From positions 558,001 to 622,000 of the forward strand of contig NZ_CP076723.1 of NCBI RefSeq assembly GCF_018986915.1: DNA of 64,000 bases. The letters are read 5' to 3'. Of this stretch, positions 47,058 to 57,696 are shown in pieces; within the stretch, counting starts at the first letter, position 1, and each line of letters starts with the position of its first letter. The notes under the pieces are model-generated. The model saw only the letters and a program-made list of their open reading frames with translations. It ran no database searches and was not told the origin of the DNA. The DNA comes from Geomonas oryzisoli (lineage in GTDB: Bacteria; Desulfobacterota; Desulfuromonadia; Geobacterales; Geobacteraceae). A program made the position numbers and the translations under genes.

Positions 47058-49541
47058 CTATTCGCTCAGCTTGAACTGCCCCACGAGCTTTTGCTGCTCC
47101 TCGGCCAACTGTGACAAAAGCAGTGCCGAGGATGCAGACTCCTGTGCGTTCTTCGCCGTGTCCTGCACCACCTCGTTGATGGACTGGATGTTGTTGCTGA
47201 TCTCGACGGTGGTGGCGGTCTGCTCCTCCGCCGCCGTGGCGATCTGGTTTACCTGCAGGGTCACCGACCCGATCTGCTGCAGGATCTCCTCCAGGGCGGC
47301 ACCGGACCTGGCGGCCTCGACGGTTCCCTCCTCCACCCGGTTCACGCCTGATTGCATCACGGCGATGGCGCCTTTGGTCTGCTGCTGCACCGCCTTGATC
47401 ATCTCTCCGATTTCCCGCGTGGCGCTGGTGGTCCGTTGCGCCAGTGCGCGCACCTCGTCGGCCACCACGGCAAAGCCGCGCCCCTGTTCTCCCGCGCGGG
47501 CGGCCTCGATGGCGGCGTTCAGGGCGAGCAGGTTGGTCTGGTCGGCGATGTCGTTGATGGTGTTGACGATGGCGCCTATAAGCTCCGACTTCTGCCCCAG
47601 GTCGCCGACGGTGACCGCCGAGGCGCGTACCTGTTCGGCGATCTGGTTCATCCCCCGCACCGTCTCCTTGACGACGTCGGCGCCGGTGACTGCCGCGTCG
47701 TTGGCCTGCTTGGAACCGGCCGCAGCCTGCGTGCAGCTCACCGCTATGTCGTGGGAGGTGGCCGCCATCTCCTCGCTGGCCGTCGCTACCGTGGCTGCCT
47801 GTCCGGCGACCCGTGCCGCACCGGCGGCCATCTGCTCGGCGGCGCAAGAGAGCTGGGTCGAGGTCGAGGCGACCTGGGTGGTGTTGTGCGACACCCGCGA
47901 GATCACCTCGTGGAAGTGCACCACGATGTTGTTGATGCTGTTGCAGATGTCTCCGATCTCGTCGTTCGAGCCGGTCTTGATCCGCCTGGTGAGGTTGCCG
48001 TCCGCGATCTCGGCGGTCACCACCTTGGCGTGGGAGAGTGGCCTGGTGATGGAGGCGATGATGCGCAGGCTGATGATCAGTGAGATCGCGACGACGGCGA
48101 TGGAAACGACGATCATGACGTAGGAGAGGAGGGTGGCGTTGTCCACCGCGCTGCGCACGCCGGTCAGGATCTGTTGCTGGTTTTCACCGATGCTCTTCAC
48201 CTGTTCCTCGCTTCTTTGCGCCTGCTCGCGCGAGATCCCGCGCGCGGACTCAAGCGCCCTCTGCATGGCGGCGTTGCTCCTGATCACCCCGAGCTTGGTG
48301 CTTTCTATTTTCTGGATCGAGGATGCGGCGCGGCGCACGGTTGCCGAGACGTCGGAGATCTTCTGGGCCAATTCCTTCTGCCCCGAATCGAGCAGCACCT
48401 TTCTTGCCAGGGCGATGTTCGCCTCGATCCTCTTGCGGCTTTGCGCCAGTGTGCCGACGAGCCTCCCCACCTCGGCGTCCGTGGAGCTCAGCATGATCTG
48501 GCGCACGCCGGAGCTGAGCTCCTTGACGTCGACGCTGATGTTGCTCCCGGCCTCCATGACGCTGTTGGCCGAATTTTGGAACCCCAGCGAGGAGACCACC
48601 TTGTTGCGGTCCTTTACGATCTGCAGCTCCAGGGTGTCGATGGTGTTGAAGATCTTCTGGCTGTTCTCTTCCAGGGGCTTCGTGATGTCGCGGGCCTTAT
48701 TCGCGTAGCGCTCGGCGTCCGCCTTCTCGGGGTTGTTCAGCATCTCCAGCTTGAGGGATATCAGTCCTCCCTCCTCGGCACCGATCTGGTTCAGGAGGTC
48801 GGTGGCCACCCCCTTGACCTCCTTGATGGCCGGGTTGTCCCCCTGGTCGACCTCGATGTTGCGAGTCAGCTCGACCGTGTTCTTCAGGCGCTCCCGAAGG
48901 GGGGCCACCTTGAACCTGTTCTTGACCAGTTCCAGGTCGCTCAGAATGATGTTGATATCCTTGAGCCGGCTTTGCAGGGTGAGGAGCTTCTTGATGGAGC
49001 TGTTCACCTGGAGGTTGGCGGCCTGCGAGGAGTTGATGTTGGAAAGGGCGCTGCTTCCCATCTGGCTGATCTGTCTGCGCAGCCCCGCGACGCTTTCCTC
49101 AGCCTTTTGCAACTCAAAGTTCACCGTGGCGATCTCGTTCTTGAACAGGGTCATGTCCTTGAGCCGCTGGGAGGCGACCTGCACCACGGTCTTCTCGATG
49201 TTGCGCAAGACGGCCGTATCCACGCCGCTGGAGGCGGCGCCCCCTTTGAGGATCTCGTCGTTCAGTTCCTCCATTCTCTTGATGCGGGTGGTGATCGTCC
49301 CCGAGAGCTGGGTGACCTCGGCGGGCTCGGTGGTCATCTCGAGCCGCATGAAGTCGGCGGAGACCTTTTCCACCGTCTGCTGCAGTTCCAGCATCTTCAG
49401 GTGCAGCGGTGTCGATTTGCCGGTCAGTATCTCGATGCTGGACTTGACCTTGGCGATGGAAAAGAGCCCGATGCCGGACAAGACGGAAATCCCGACGATG
49501 GTCAGCGCGATGTTGCCCAAAAGCTTGCTTTTGACGGTCAT
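47058..49541 (-). CDS. Methyl-accepting chemotaxis protein
   Basis: 827 residues. TM1 is about 8-30. A very long periplasmic helical domain (about 31-480) is rich in coiled-coil heptads. TM2 is about 485-510, then HAMP, and the signalling domain has the hairpin tip [20 protein letters not shown] and [17 protein letters not shown]. The periplasmic domain is much larger than the usual 150-residue four-helix bundle. Start ATG 49541. It is encoded next to a LivK-like binding protein, suggesting indirect ligand sensing. No CheB/CheR pentapeptide is obvious at the C-terminus. Confidence 0.9.
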   Translation of the reverse strand: MTVKSKLLGNIALTIVGISVLSGIGLFSIAKVKSSIEILTGKSTPLHLKMLELQQTVEKVSADFMRLEMTTEPAEVTQLSGTITTRIKRMEELNDEILKGGAASSGVDTAVLRNIEKTVVQVASQRLKDMTLFKNEIATVNFELQKAEESVAGLRRQISQMGSSALSNINSSQAANLQVNSSIKKLLTLQSRLKDINIILSDLELVKNRFKVAPLRERLKNTVELTRNIEVDQGDNPAIKEVKGVATDLLNQIGAEEGGLISLKLEMLNNPEKADAERYANKARDITKPLEENSQKIFNTIDTLELQIVKDRNKVVSSLGFQNSANSVMEAGSNISVDVKELSSGVRQIMLSSTDAEVGRLVGTLAQSRKRIEANIALARKVLLDSGQKELAQKISDVSATVRRAASSIQKIESTKLGVIRSNAAMQRALESARGISREQAQRSEEQVKSIGENQQQILTGVRSAVDNATLLSYVMIVVSIAVVAISLIISLRIIASITRPLSHAKVVTAEIADGNLTRRIKTGSNDEIGDICNSINNIVVHFHEVISRVSHNTTQVASTSTQLSCAAEQMAAGAARVAGQAATVATASEEMAATSHDIAVSCTQAAAGSKQANDAAVTGADVVKETVRGMNQIAEQVRASAVTVGDLGQKSELIGAIVNTINDIADQTNLLALNAAIEAARAGEQGRGFAVVADEVRALAQRTTSATREIGEMIKAVQQQTKGAIAVMQSGVNRVEEGTVEAARSGAALEEILQQIGSVTLQVNQIATAAEEQTATTVEISNNIQSINEVVQDTAKNAQESASSALLLSQLAEEQQKLVGQFKLSE

Positions 49542-49629
49542 TGCCACCCCCGCACTAGGTCAGTACCAATAAAACCGGCGCCGCGCAGCACACGGCACCG
49601 GTTCTCCGCTCTTCACGGCCCCCCTTCGC

Positions 49630-50763
49630 CTACTTGAGGGAAATGAGCTTGTCGCCCTTCACCACCTGCAGGTAGACGTTGTCCTGCCCCTGGTGGTTGT
49701 CCTGGGAGAAGGTCAGCTCGATCCCCCCCATGTCCGCCCCCTTCATGCTCTCGTAGGCCTGGATGAAGGCGGCCTGGGTGGGCGGGTTGCCCGCTTTCTC
49801 CAGGGCCATGACCATCGACTTGGCGGCCATGCACCCCTCCATGCTCACCGAGTTGAAGCCGACGTCCTCCGGGTTCTTCTCGATGGCTTCCTTGCACTCC
49901 CTGGTGATGGGGAGCGACAGGTCGTCCAGTTCCGGCACCACCTGGCTCATGATGATCCCCTCGGAGGCGCCAGGCCCCACCGCCTTGACCAGGTTCATCC
50001 CGCCGGCAAAGGAGCCGGCGGCCAGGAAGGCGGTGACCCCTTCCTTGCGCAAAAGCTTGATGAACTCCGCTCCCGGCTTGTACACCGCACCGACGATGAT
50101 GGCGTCGGGCTTACCGGCCAGGATGCTGGCCAGCCCGGTGGTTACCGCCACGGTGTTCCTCTCGAAGGAGCCCTTGGAGACCAGACTCAGGCCCTGGCGC
50201 TTGACGGCATTCTCCGTCGAGGCGAGGATGTCGGTGCCCAGGCCATCGTTTTGGTAGAAGACGGCGAAGCGCTTCGCCCCCTGTTTGACCAGTTGGTCTA
50301 CGATGCGGTCCACTTCCTGCTGGTAGCTCGCCCTGACGTGGAAGACCTCCCTCACCACCGGCGTGCGCAGTTCCGTCGCGCCGGTCCTCGGGTTGATGTA
50401 GGGGAGCTTGTATTCCTTGACCACGGGGAGGCTGGCGACGCAGTTGGAGGTGCCCACGGAGCCGACCACCGCGAACACCTTCTGCTCGTCGGCGAGCTTT
50501 AGCAGGCAGTCGATGGTCTTGTCGGTCACCATCTGGTCGTCCAGTGAGACCAGCTCGACCTTGCGGCCGTTGATGCCGCCCTTCGCGTTCACCGCCTTGA
50601 AATAGGCTTCCACGCCTACCTTCATCCCCCGTCCGGACCCCTTGTTGGCGCCGGTCTGGTCGTTCACCATGCCGATCTTGATCACGTCGCCCACCGGCCC
50701 CGCTGCACGTGCCGTCGGAGCAATCATCATCAGCACCACGGTCAGTAACATCACCTTTCTCAT
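49630..50763 (-). CDS. LivK-like type I periplasmic binding protein
   Basis: 377 residues. A signal peptide (to about 20, ending ARAAG) precedes a Peripla_BP_6 fold: IKIGMVNDQTGANKGSGRGMKVGVEAYFKAVNAKGGINGRKVEL at the N-lobe and FAVVGSVGTSNC at the ligand site. AAAGGAGG is before the ATG. No livHMGF permease genes adjoin. It lies 89 bases upstream of the chemoreceptor gene in the same direction, so it may deliver an amino acid or related ligand to that receptor. Confidence 0.85.
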   Translation of the reverse strand: MRKVMLLTVVLMMIAPTARAAGPVGDVIKIGMVNDQTGANKGSGRGMKVGVEAYFKAVNAKGGINGRKVELVSLDDQMVTDKTIDCLLKLADEQKVFAVVGSVGTSNCVASLPVVKEYKLPYINPRTGATELRTPVVREVFHVRASYQQEVDRIVDQLVKQGAKRFAVFYQNDGLGTDILASTENAVKRQGLSLVSKGSFERNTVAVTTGLASILAGKPDAIIVGAVYKPGAEFIKLLRKEGVTAFLAAGSFAGGMNLVKAVGPGASEGIIMSQVVPELDDLSLPITRECKEAIEKNPEDVGFNSVSMEGCMAAKSMVMALEKAGNPPTQAAFIQAYESMKGADMGGIELTFSQDNHQGQDNVYLQVVKGDKLISLK

Positions 50764-50900
50764 GACATCCTCCTTTGTTCGGGTAGGGCCTGCAGGGGGG
50801 GCGCGGAAGCGAGCGGCCGGCGGCGAAAAATTCTCCAGCAGGTCTGCGCTCTTATCCGCGGGGGACCCCTGGCCGGGTCCATATTAAAAAAAGCTAAAAA

Positions 50901-50928
50901 ATAATATCCGCTAATGATTGAAAGGCAA
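50901..50928 (-). promoter_or_regulatory. Promoter of the binding protein-chemoreceptor operon
   Basis: Minus strand TTGCCT (50923-50928), 16-base spacer, TATTAT (50901-50906, 5 of 6). It is in an AT-rich stretch that stands out from its surroundings. Confidence 0.45.
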
Positions 50929-51020
50929 GCCGTTCTCTTAGATGGGGTGGGGCATTTTCTTTCCGGTACGATCCGTCGGAGGGGGCGCACCGGGTGCCGG
51001 GAGGGAAACAGAAGAGGCGG

Positions 51021-51051
51021 AAAAAGAAACGGGCCTCATGGATGAGGCCCG
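51021..51051 (-). terminator. Rho-independent terminator after the REC-DUF4388-TPR gene
   Basis: On the minus strand CGGGCCTCAT pairs with ATGAGGCCCG across a 2-base loop, followed by TTTCTTTTT. Confidence 0.8.
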
Positions 51052-51088
51052 GGGCGGTACGGAAACGAGCAGGAGCAGGAAGAGGGGG

Positions 51089-53005
51089 TCAGCCGAAGAT
51101 GCGCTTGAAGAGTCCCTTCTTCTCGGCCTCGCGGCGCTCCCTGATGAGGCGCATCCCGCCTTGGGCGTGCGGCTGGTGCGGGTTCAGCTTGATGGCTTTC
51201 TGGAATTCACCCTCGGCCAGACCGTCCCTCCCCTCGTCCAAGAGCATCCAGCCGCGGAAGGCGAAGGCATCGGCGTTGCGCTCGGCCTGCAGGCTCTTGG
51301 AGAGGAGCATGCGGCATTTCTCCAGGGCCCCCTGCGAGCGCTGGTTGCCGGGGTTCTTATAGATGGACCAGGCGAGGTAGGCGCTGGTCTGGGCGTCGTT
51401 GGGGTCGAGGGTATAAGCGTCCTGCAGCGCGCGCTCGGCGTTGGCGAAATCCTCCATCTCCAGGAACACCTTGCCCGACTGGAACTGGATGCGGGCCTGC
51501 AGCTCGTCCTCGCGCTTGCCACCCAGGCCGACGGTGTCGGCGTTCAGCATCTCGTCGTAGCGCTCCTTGGCGATGACGCTGGAGAGGGTGTTGTAGGCGT
51601 TGGCATAGTGGGAGAGTACGTCCTGGGCGCGTCCCAGCGTGTCACCGGCGAGCTGCATGAACTTCTCGGGTGAGTATTCCCGGGTCTTGGCGAAGTAGGC
51701 CTCTTTGAGGGTGGCGAAGCTGAAGGTGCCGGGCGTCATCCCGAAGATCTCGTAGTAGTTCTTGTTCTGGATGGCGGCGTAGTCCCGCTGCACCTCCTGC
51801 TCAAAGTCGATCTCGGTGGACGACAGCGGTGCCGCCATCCCCTTTTTGCCGACCACGAGCTCGATCGACTCCGATACCTCGTCCACCAGGTCCTTGAAAT
51901 TGACTGCATCGGCCCGCCGCTCCGCGACTTCCTCGATGGGGCGGTTGAAGAGGAGCTTTTGCGGGAAATCGGGCTGCTGGTCGGCAACCGGTGCCGAAGA
52001 CAACGACAGCATGCCCATGCGCACCATGAGGTCGAGCAGGGCCGCGCCCCGGGCCGGGCTGTCGCAGTCGGAGAGGATGCCCTGCACGCTCTTGCCCTGG
52101 CCGAGCTGCTGCAACAGGTCGACCTCTTCCGGCCCCATGTTGAGCAGGTTCGCCAGGCGGAAGTATTCCGCCGTGCGCACCGGCAACAGTGAACCGCGGC
52201 AGGCGAGGTACGGGGCGAGGTCGAAGTTCGCGGTCCCGGCGGCCTGGTGCAGCAGGCGCGGCAGTGACAGGGGGGTGAGGGGAAGCTCGATCCCTTCGAT
52301 GACCGGAGTGAACCGGGGGGACTGGTTCTGCAGCAGCGCCTCCACGAGGGAGCGGGACAGGAACAGGCGGGAGTGCTCCAGCAGGTCGTCGTAGCCGATG
52401 AGACCCGCTTCCACCAGCGGCAGGCGTCCCGGGCGGGCCGGAGGGAACTGCTCCAGGTCGGAGCGCTGCAGGTGGTTTCCGGAGGCCAGGAACGGGACGA
52501 AGCTCGGCGAGGAGAAACTGGCGGGCTCGCCGCCCACCACGAAGATCCTGGTGCCGCCGCGCAGCTCCAGCATGCCGCTTTGACCGCTGCGGTACAGCTC
52601 CAGGAGCAGCCGCGAGATCTCCTTGCCTGCCGGCCCGTGGTCCAGGGCGCCCTGGACGGCCTTGAGGAAGTCGTCTTTGCCGAAGGGCTTCTCCAGGTAG
52701 GCCTCGACGCCCAGTTTCGCCGCGGCGCGGGCGTACTCTTCGCCGCGGAAGACCCCGGTCATGATCACCACCGGGAGCTCCTTCAAGGCGGCGCTGCGGC
52801 GCACCCGCTGCAGTAGCTCCACACCGTTCATCCCCGGCAGCTTCAGGTCCAGTACCAGCAGGTCGAAGCGCTGCCCCTGCAGCAGGGCGAGGGCGGCGTC
52901 GCCGCTGGCGGCGCTCTTCACCTGGTGCCCGCGCCCCTCCAGTACGGTGCGCAGCATCGCGGCGAGCTTTTCGTTGTCCTCCACCAGCAGAATGCTGCCC
53001 GTCAT
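51089..53005 (-). CDS. Receiver-DUF4388-J-like-TPR regulatory protein
   Basis: 638 residues. Receiver (about 1-122) with Asp in LVLDLKLPGM and Lys in LEKPFG. A DUF4388/PATAN-like segment follows (about 128-330, SGMLELRGGTRIFVV). A DnaJ-like segment (about 405-480, NYYEIFGMTPGTFSFATLKEAY) precedes TPR-like repeats (about 500-620). There is no DNA-binding domain. It is a cytoplasmic scaffold-type response regulator of the kind found in delta-proteobacteria; its partner is unknown. The ATG directly abuts the mltG stop, so the two genes form one operon. Confidence 0.82.
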   Translation of the reverse strand: MTGSILLVEDNEKLAAMLRTVLEGRGHQVKSAASGDAALALLQGQRFDLLVLDLKLPGMNGVELLQRVRRSAALKELPVVIMTGVFRGEEYARAAAKLGVEAYLEKPFGKDDFLKAVQGALDHGPAGKEISRLLLELYRSGQSGMLELRGGTRIFVVGGEPASFSSPSFVPFLASGNHLQRSDLEQFPPARPGRLPLVEAGLIGYDDLLEHSRLFLSRSLVEALLQNQSPRFTPVIEGIELPLTPLSLPRLLHQAAGTANFDLAPYLACRGSLLPVRTAEYFRLANLLNMGPEEVDLLQQLGQGKSVQGILSDCDSPARGAALLDLMVRMGMLSLSSAPVADQQPDFPQKLLFNRPIEEVAERRADAVNFKDLVDEVSESIELVVGKKGMAAPLSSTEIDFEQEVQRDYAAIQNKNYYEIFGMTPGTFSFATLKEAYFAKTREYSPEKFMQLAGDTLGRAQDVLSHYANAYNTLSSVIAKERYDEMLNADTVGLGGKREDELQARIQFQSGKVFLEMEDFANAERALQDAYTLDPNDAQTSAYLAWSIYKNPGNQRSQGALEKCRMLLSKSLQAERNADAFAFRGWMLLDEGRDGLAEGEFQKAIKLNPHQPHAQGGMRLIRERREAEKKGLFKRIFG

Positions 53006-54028
53006 CTAGCTTCCCCCTTGCGAGGCCGCGGCAGGCGCCTTCAGGTACTTTTGCACCGCCTGGTTGTGGGACGAGAGGTCCTTGGAGAACTGGTGGCTGC
53101 CGTCACCGCGCCCCACGAAGTAGAGGTAGGGGACCGCCGCGGGATTGAGCACCGCCTCGATGGCGTCCTTGCCCGGGTTCCCGATCGGCCCCGGCGGGAG
53201 GGCGGGGATCAGGTAGGTGTTGTACGGGGTCGGCTTCAGGATATCCTCCCGCCTCACCTTTCCGGCAAACGCCCGTACCCCGTACAGGGCGGTGGGGTCG
53301 CTCTGCAGCCGCATGCCGAGTTTCAGGCGGTTTTGAAAGACGGCGGCGATGAGCGGCTTCTCCGCGGGCAGCACAGCCTCCTTCTCCACCATGGAGGCCA
53401 CGGTCAAAAGCTTCTGCACCGAGACCCCCTTGGCCCGGGCGCGGCCGTCCACCGATTGCTTCAGGTAGGCCTGCTGCCGCTGCACCATCTCGCGGACGAC
53501 CTCAAGCTCCGTCTTGCCCGGCAGGATGTTGTAGCTCCCGGGGAAGAGGTACCCCTCGGCGCTGGCGGCATCGATGCCGAGCTCCTTGAGCAGCGCCGCG
53601 TCGCGGCAGGCGGCCAGGAAGCTTTCCTTGCCGAAGATGCCGCGCTTCTCGAGCATCTCCGCCACCTGGTAACTGGAATATCCCTCGGGGAGGGCGAATA
53701 TGCGCTGATACACGTCGCCGCTGATCATCTTGGCGAGGATCTGGCTGGGGCGCATGCCGTCGTCGAACTGGTAGTAACCCGCCTTGAGCCGGGCGTCACC
53801 ACCTTTGATGCGCGCATACAGGGTGAAGAGGCGGGCGCTGGAGAGGATGCGGCGCGCCTCCAAGTCGGCAGCCAACGCTTTGAGCGGGCGCCCTTTGCCT
53901 AGCTCGACGATCTCCGAGCGCTTCCCCTCGCCGGCGGGAAACAGCAGGAACCTCGAGAAACGGGTGATGGGTACCAGGGTGACTATCAGCAGCAGGACGA
54001 GGCAGAGTTTGCGCTGCCGCCGGAACAT
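53006..54028 (-). CDS. mltG: Endolytic murein transglycosylase MltG
   Basis: 340 residues. One N-terminal TM helix (about 8-28) is followed by a LysM-like region and the YceG/MltG catalytic domain. Visible hallmarks are the catalytic Glu in TVASMVEKEA, LQSDPTALYG, TPYNTYLIPALPPGPIGNPG, and YLYFVGRGDGSHQFS near the end. It cleaves nascent glycan strands at the inner membrane. Size and motifs are standard. No pabC or tmk gene adjoins. Confidence 0.95.
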   Translation of the reverse strand: MFRRQRKLCLVLLLIVTLVPITRFSRFLLFPAGEGKRSEIVELGKGRPLKALAADLEARRILSSARLFTLYARIKGGDARLKAGYYQFDDGMRPSQILAKMISGDVYQRIFALPEGYSSYQVAEMLEKRGIFGKESFLAACRDAALLKELGIDAASAEGYLFPGSYNILPGKTELEVVREMVQRQQAYLKQSVDGRARAKGVSVQKLLTVASMVEKEAVLPAEKPLIAAVFQNRLKLGMRLQSDPTALYGVRAFAGKVRREDILKPTPYNTYLIPALPPGPIGNPGKDAIEAVLNPAAVPYLYFVGRGDGSHQFSKDLSSHNQAVQKYLKAPAAASQGGS

Positions 54029-54282
54029 ATCTTTTAGGCTGGAAGCTAAGATGGCACTATCCTATGCAAAACCGTGCTTTTGCTAACTCAGCACTAGGTT
54101 TAGGTGAAATCGGCAACTGTGTCAAGGCCAAATGCCCTGAGCAGAAGGGGGAATGATTGGTAGTTGACTATGTTTAATAATAATTTTTTTAAAGACAGTG
54201 GGGCGTTTCCAATGTATCATATCTAGCCGTGCCGCTCGGCCCGGAGCGGTCCACCACTACAGTAGGGCTGACGAGGTGCTTG

Positions 54283-57200
54283 ATGAAGCAGAGGTTTATT
54301 AACTCGGACTATTTCCCGTTTCAGATCCAGATCTCCGCCGCTTGCGGCGACCGGATCGCCCTGCGCAGCATGCTCGAGGAGCTGGGCGACGTGCCCGGCA
54401 TCATCTACGCGCGCCGGGTGGCCACCAAGCTGAACAAGCAGCTGGCGCCGCACGAGGCCGCCATCATGCCGGGCCTGTTACATCTTTATTCCATCCTGAG
54501 CCGGGTCTACCGTTACGTGATGGGGCAGTACTGCGCCAACCAGCAGCCCGGCGTGCTGGCCGCGCTCATGGCCCAGGCGGGGTATCCCGACTTCGGCGGT
54601 GATGCCGGGAGCGCGCTGCAGCGCTTCATGGAGCTGTTCCCGTCGCAGCAGATGGTGCTCGGCAACGACACGCCGCAAGGGTTCCTCTCCGGTGACGATG
54701 AGGAGCGGAACCGTCGCCAGGCGCTCTCGGCGGAACTGCTGCTCATGCTGTTAAACGGCGAGAACCGTGCCCTGGACCAGTTCCGCCGGCTTTTCGACGC
54801 CTCGCAACTGGCGGACTCCTCCCCCTACCTCGAGGTCACCTCGGAGCTGGACCGGCGCCTGGCCCAAGCCCCCCCCTTCGAGCCGATGGGCGTTTCCCTG
54901 CCGGAGCTGCTGCGGGCGCCGATGAAGGCCTCGCCCGACTCGCTTTCCGGGCAGATCGCCTACATCCGGGAGCATTGGGCTTCCATCCTCCCCTCGGAGC
55001 TTCTTACCGAGCTGGTGACCGCGCTGGACATCGTTTCCCAGGAGGGGCGCGCCTTCTTCGGCGGCCCCGGCGAGCCCAAGGTGCTCCGCTTCGGCCGGGG
55101 CGCCCGCGGCGGCGACGACTACCCCGAGTACGAGCGCTTTTCCCAGGACGCGGACTGGATGGCCAACGTGGTCATGATCGCCAAGATGGTGTACGTCTGG
55201 CTGGGGCAGCTCGCCAAGACCTACCAGACCGAGGTGCGCACCCTGGACCAGATCCCGGACGCGGAGCTGGACCGGCTGGCCGGCTTCGGCTTCAGTGCGC
55301 TGTGGCTGATCGGCGTGTGGGAGCGCTCCCCGTCGTCGCAGCAGATCAAGCGCATCGCCGGCAACCAGGAGGCGATTTCCTCGGCGTACTCGCTCTACGA
55401 CTACATCATCGCCCACGACCTCGGCGGCGAAGGGGCGCTGGACAACCTGCGTCAGCGCTGCGCCGCCCGCGGCATCCGCCTGGCAAGCGACATGGTCCCC
55501 AACCACACCGGCCTCTATTCCAAGTGGACCGTCGAGCACCCGGACTGGTTCATCCAGCTTGATTACCCGCCGTACCCCGACTACCAGTTCAACGGCCCCG
55601 ACCTCTCCCCCGACGGGCGCATCGGCCTGTTCATCGAGGACGGCTACTGGGACAAGCGCGACGCGGCGGTGGTGTTCAAACACCTCGACCGCGGCAACGG
55701 GCGGGTGCGCTACATCTACCACGGCAACGACGGCACCTCCACCCCCTGGAACGACACTGCGCAGCTGAACTACCTGATCCCCGAGGTGCGCGAGGCGGTC
55801 ATCGGCACCATCCTCCACGTGGCGCGCCAGTTCCCCATCATACGCTTCGACGCCGCCATGACCCTGGCCAAGAAGCACTACCAGCGCCTGTGGTACCCGC
55901 TGCCGGGCCACGGCTCCGGGGTCCCATCGCGCGCCGAGCACGGCATGGACCGGGCCAGCTTCGACGAGGTCTTCCCCGTCGAATTCTGGCGCGAGGTGGT
56001 GGACCGGGTGGCGGTGGAGGCACCGGACACGCTCCTTCTGGCCGAGGCCTTCTGGCTCATGGAAGGGTACTTCGTCAGGACCCTCGGCATGCACCGCGTC
56101 TACAACTCCGCCTTCATGAACATGCTGAAGATGGAGGAGAACGCCAAGTATCGGCAGACGGTGAAGAACGTGCTCGAGTTCGAACCGGAGATCCTGAAGC
56201 GCTTCGTGAACTTCATGAACAACCCGGACGAGCGCACCGCCGTGGAGCAGTTCGGCAAGGAGGGGAAATACTTCGGCGCCACCGTGCTCCTGGTCACCAT
56301 GCCCGGTCTCCCCATGTTCGGCCACGGGCAGATCGAGGGGTTCCACGAGAAGTACGGCATGGAGTACCGGCGTGCCTATTGGGACGAACCGGTGGACCAG
56401 CATCTGGTGGCCCGCCACGAAAGCGACATCTTCCCGCTCATGCGGCGGCGCCATATCTTCTCTGGTAGCGAGCAGTTCACCCTGTACGACTTCTACGCCG
56501 GGCACAGCGTCAACGAAAACGTGTTCGCCTACTCCAACCGCAATGACGGCGACCGCGGCCTGATCCTGTTCCATAACGCCTACGCCTCCACCGCCGGGTG
56601 GATCCGCACCTCCTGCGCCGTATTGAGGAAAAACGCCTCGGGGGGGACCTCGCTGGCGCAGACGACCCTGGGGGAGTCGCTGGGGTTCAAGGGCGACGGG
56701 CGCCACTACTACAGTTTCCGCGACTACGCCTCAGGGCTTTCCTTCCTGAGAAACGGCCGCGACCTCTGCGACCAGGGCCTCTACGTCGAGATGGGGGCCT
56801 ACGAGTACCATGCCTTCCTCGACTTCCGGGAACTCTACGATGACGACTACGGCACCTGGGGCGCGCTCTGCTACCGGCTGAACGGCGCCGGGGTCGAGAA
56901 CCTGGACGACGAGGTCAAGAAGGTGCGTTACGCCGCCGTTCATGAGTCCCTCAGGTTGTTCCTTGCCAAGGCCGCCGCGGTGCTGCAGGAGCCGGGAGTC
57001 GCACCGCAGGCACGCATCGCGCCCCTGGAGCCGCTGCTCGCCTCCTTCTACAGGACGTTGGCGCAGGAGGCTCCGGAACAGGAACAGCGCGCCCTGCTCG
57101 GGAGTTTCGGGACGGAGGTCCTGCGGGCCCTGCAATCGGCGCAGGAAGGAGAGCTCCTGCCGGCGGAACGGCTTCTTTTGTGCGCTTTCCTGGCGCTGCA

Positions 57201-57696
57201 CCGGACCGGCAGCCTGAAAGAGGCGGAGAGCGCGCAGCTCTTCGAGGAACTGGGACTGGTGCACCCGGTGGTGCAGGTCTTCCAGGGGCTGCCCCCGGCG
57301 GACCCCGAGCAGGTGATCGACCTGCCGCCGCGCAGCTTCGGGAAGCTGCTTGGGCTTTTGCTGCAGCACGAAGACTTTTTCTCCACCTGCCGCGCCATCG
57401 GGGTGACCCGCTGCAGTACCGCCCTCTTCTCCGAGCCGGCGGTGGCCCGGTTCCTGTTCCTGCACGAAAGCGGCGGGGCGCAGTGGTTCAACAAGGAGCG
57501 CTTCGAGTTGCTGGTGGACTGGCTGGCACAGGTGGAGCCGTACGCCGAGGGGGCGGACGCCGGGAAGGCGAAGGCCGGGGGCGAAAAAGCAGGCGCACTC
57601 CCGGGCAAGGCCCTGGCAACACTCCTTAAGGAGAGCGCAGCGGCGGCCGGCTACCGGCTCGACCAGCTAATGAACGTTTTGCAGACCGGCTTCTGA
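54283..57696 (+). CDS. Very large GH13 alpha-amylase-like protein with long extensions
   Basis: 1137 residues. The central (beta/alpha)8 domain (about 330-760) carries region I DMVPNHTG (near 403), region II IIRFDAAMTL (nucleophile Asp), region III LLLAEAFW (acid/base Glu) and region IV MNNPDER, where the usual NHD His is Pro. About 330 N-terminal and 350 C-terminal residues match no domain I recognise. There is no signal peptide, so it is cytoplasmic. GAGGTG precedes ATG 54283. No glycogen or trehalose genes adjoin, so substrate and reaction (hydrolysis or transfer) are open. Confidence 0.8.
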   Translation: MKQRFINSDYFPFQIQISAACGDRIALRSMLEELGDVPGIIYARRVATKLNKQLAPHEAAIMPGLLHLYSILSRVYRYVMGQYCANQQPGVLAALMAQAGYPDFGGDAGSALQRFMELFPSQQMVLGNDTPQGFLSGDDEERNRRQALSAELLLMLLNGENRALDQFRRLFDASQLADSSPYLEVTSELDRRLAQAPPFEPMGVSLPELLRAPMKASPDSLSGQIAYIREHWASILPSELLTELVTALDIVSQEGRAFFGGPGEPKVLRFGRGARGGDDYPEYERFSQDADWMANVVMIAKMVYVWLGQLAKTYQTEVRTLDQIPDAELDRLAGFGFSALWLIGVWERSPSSQQIKRIAGNQEAISSAYSLYDYIIAHDLGGEGALDNLRQRCAARGIRLASDMVPNHTGLYSKWTVEHPDWFIQLDYPPYPDYQFNGPDLSPDGRIGLFIEDGYWDKRDAAVVFKHLDRGNGRVRYIYHGNDGTSTPWNDTAQLNYLIPEVREAVIGTILHVARQFPIIRFDAAMTLAKKHYQRLWYPLPGHGSGVPSRAEHGMDRASFDEVFPVEFWREVVDRVAVEAPDTLLLAEAFWLMEGYFVRTLGMHRVYNSAFMNMLKMEENAKYRQTVKNVLEFEPEILKRFVNFMNNPDERTAVEQFGKEGKYFGATVLLVTMPGLPMFGHGQIEGFHEKYGMEYRRAYWDEPVDQHLVARHESDIFPLMRRRHIFSGSEQFTLYDFYAGHSVNENVFAYSNRNDGDRGLILFHNAYASTAGWIRTSCAVLRKNASGGTSLAQTTLGESLGFKGDGRHYYSFRDYASGLSFLRNGRDLCDQGLYVEMGAYEYHAFLDFRELYDDDYGTWGALCYRLNGAGVENLDDEVKKVRYAAVHESLRLFLAKAAAVLQEPGVAPQARIAPLEPLLASFYRTLAQEAPEQEQRALLGSFGTEVLRALQSAQEGELLPAERLLLCAFLALHRTGSLKEAESAQLFEELGLVHPVVQVFQGLPPADPEQVIDLPPRSFGKLLGLLLQHEDFFSTCRAIGVTRCSTALFSEPAVARFLFLHESGGAQWFNKERFELLVDWLAQVEPYAEGADAGKAKAGGEKAGALPGKALATLLKESAAAAGYRLDQLMNVLQTGF

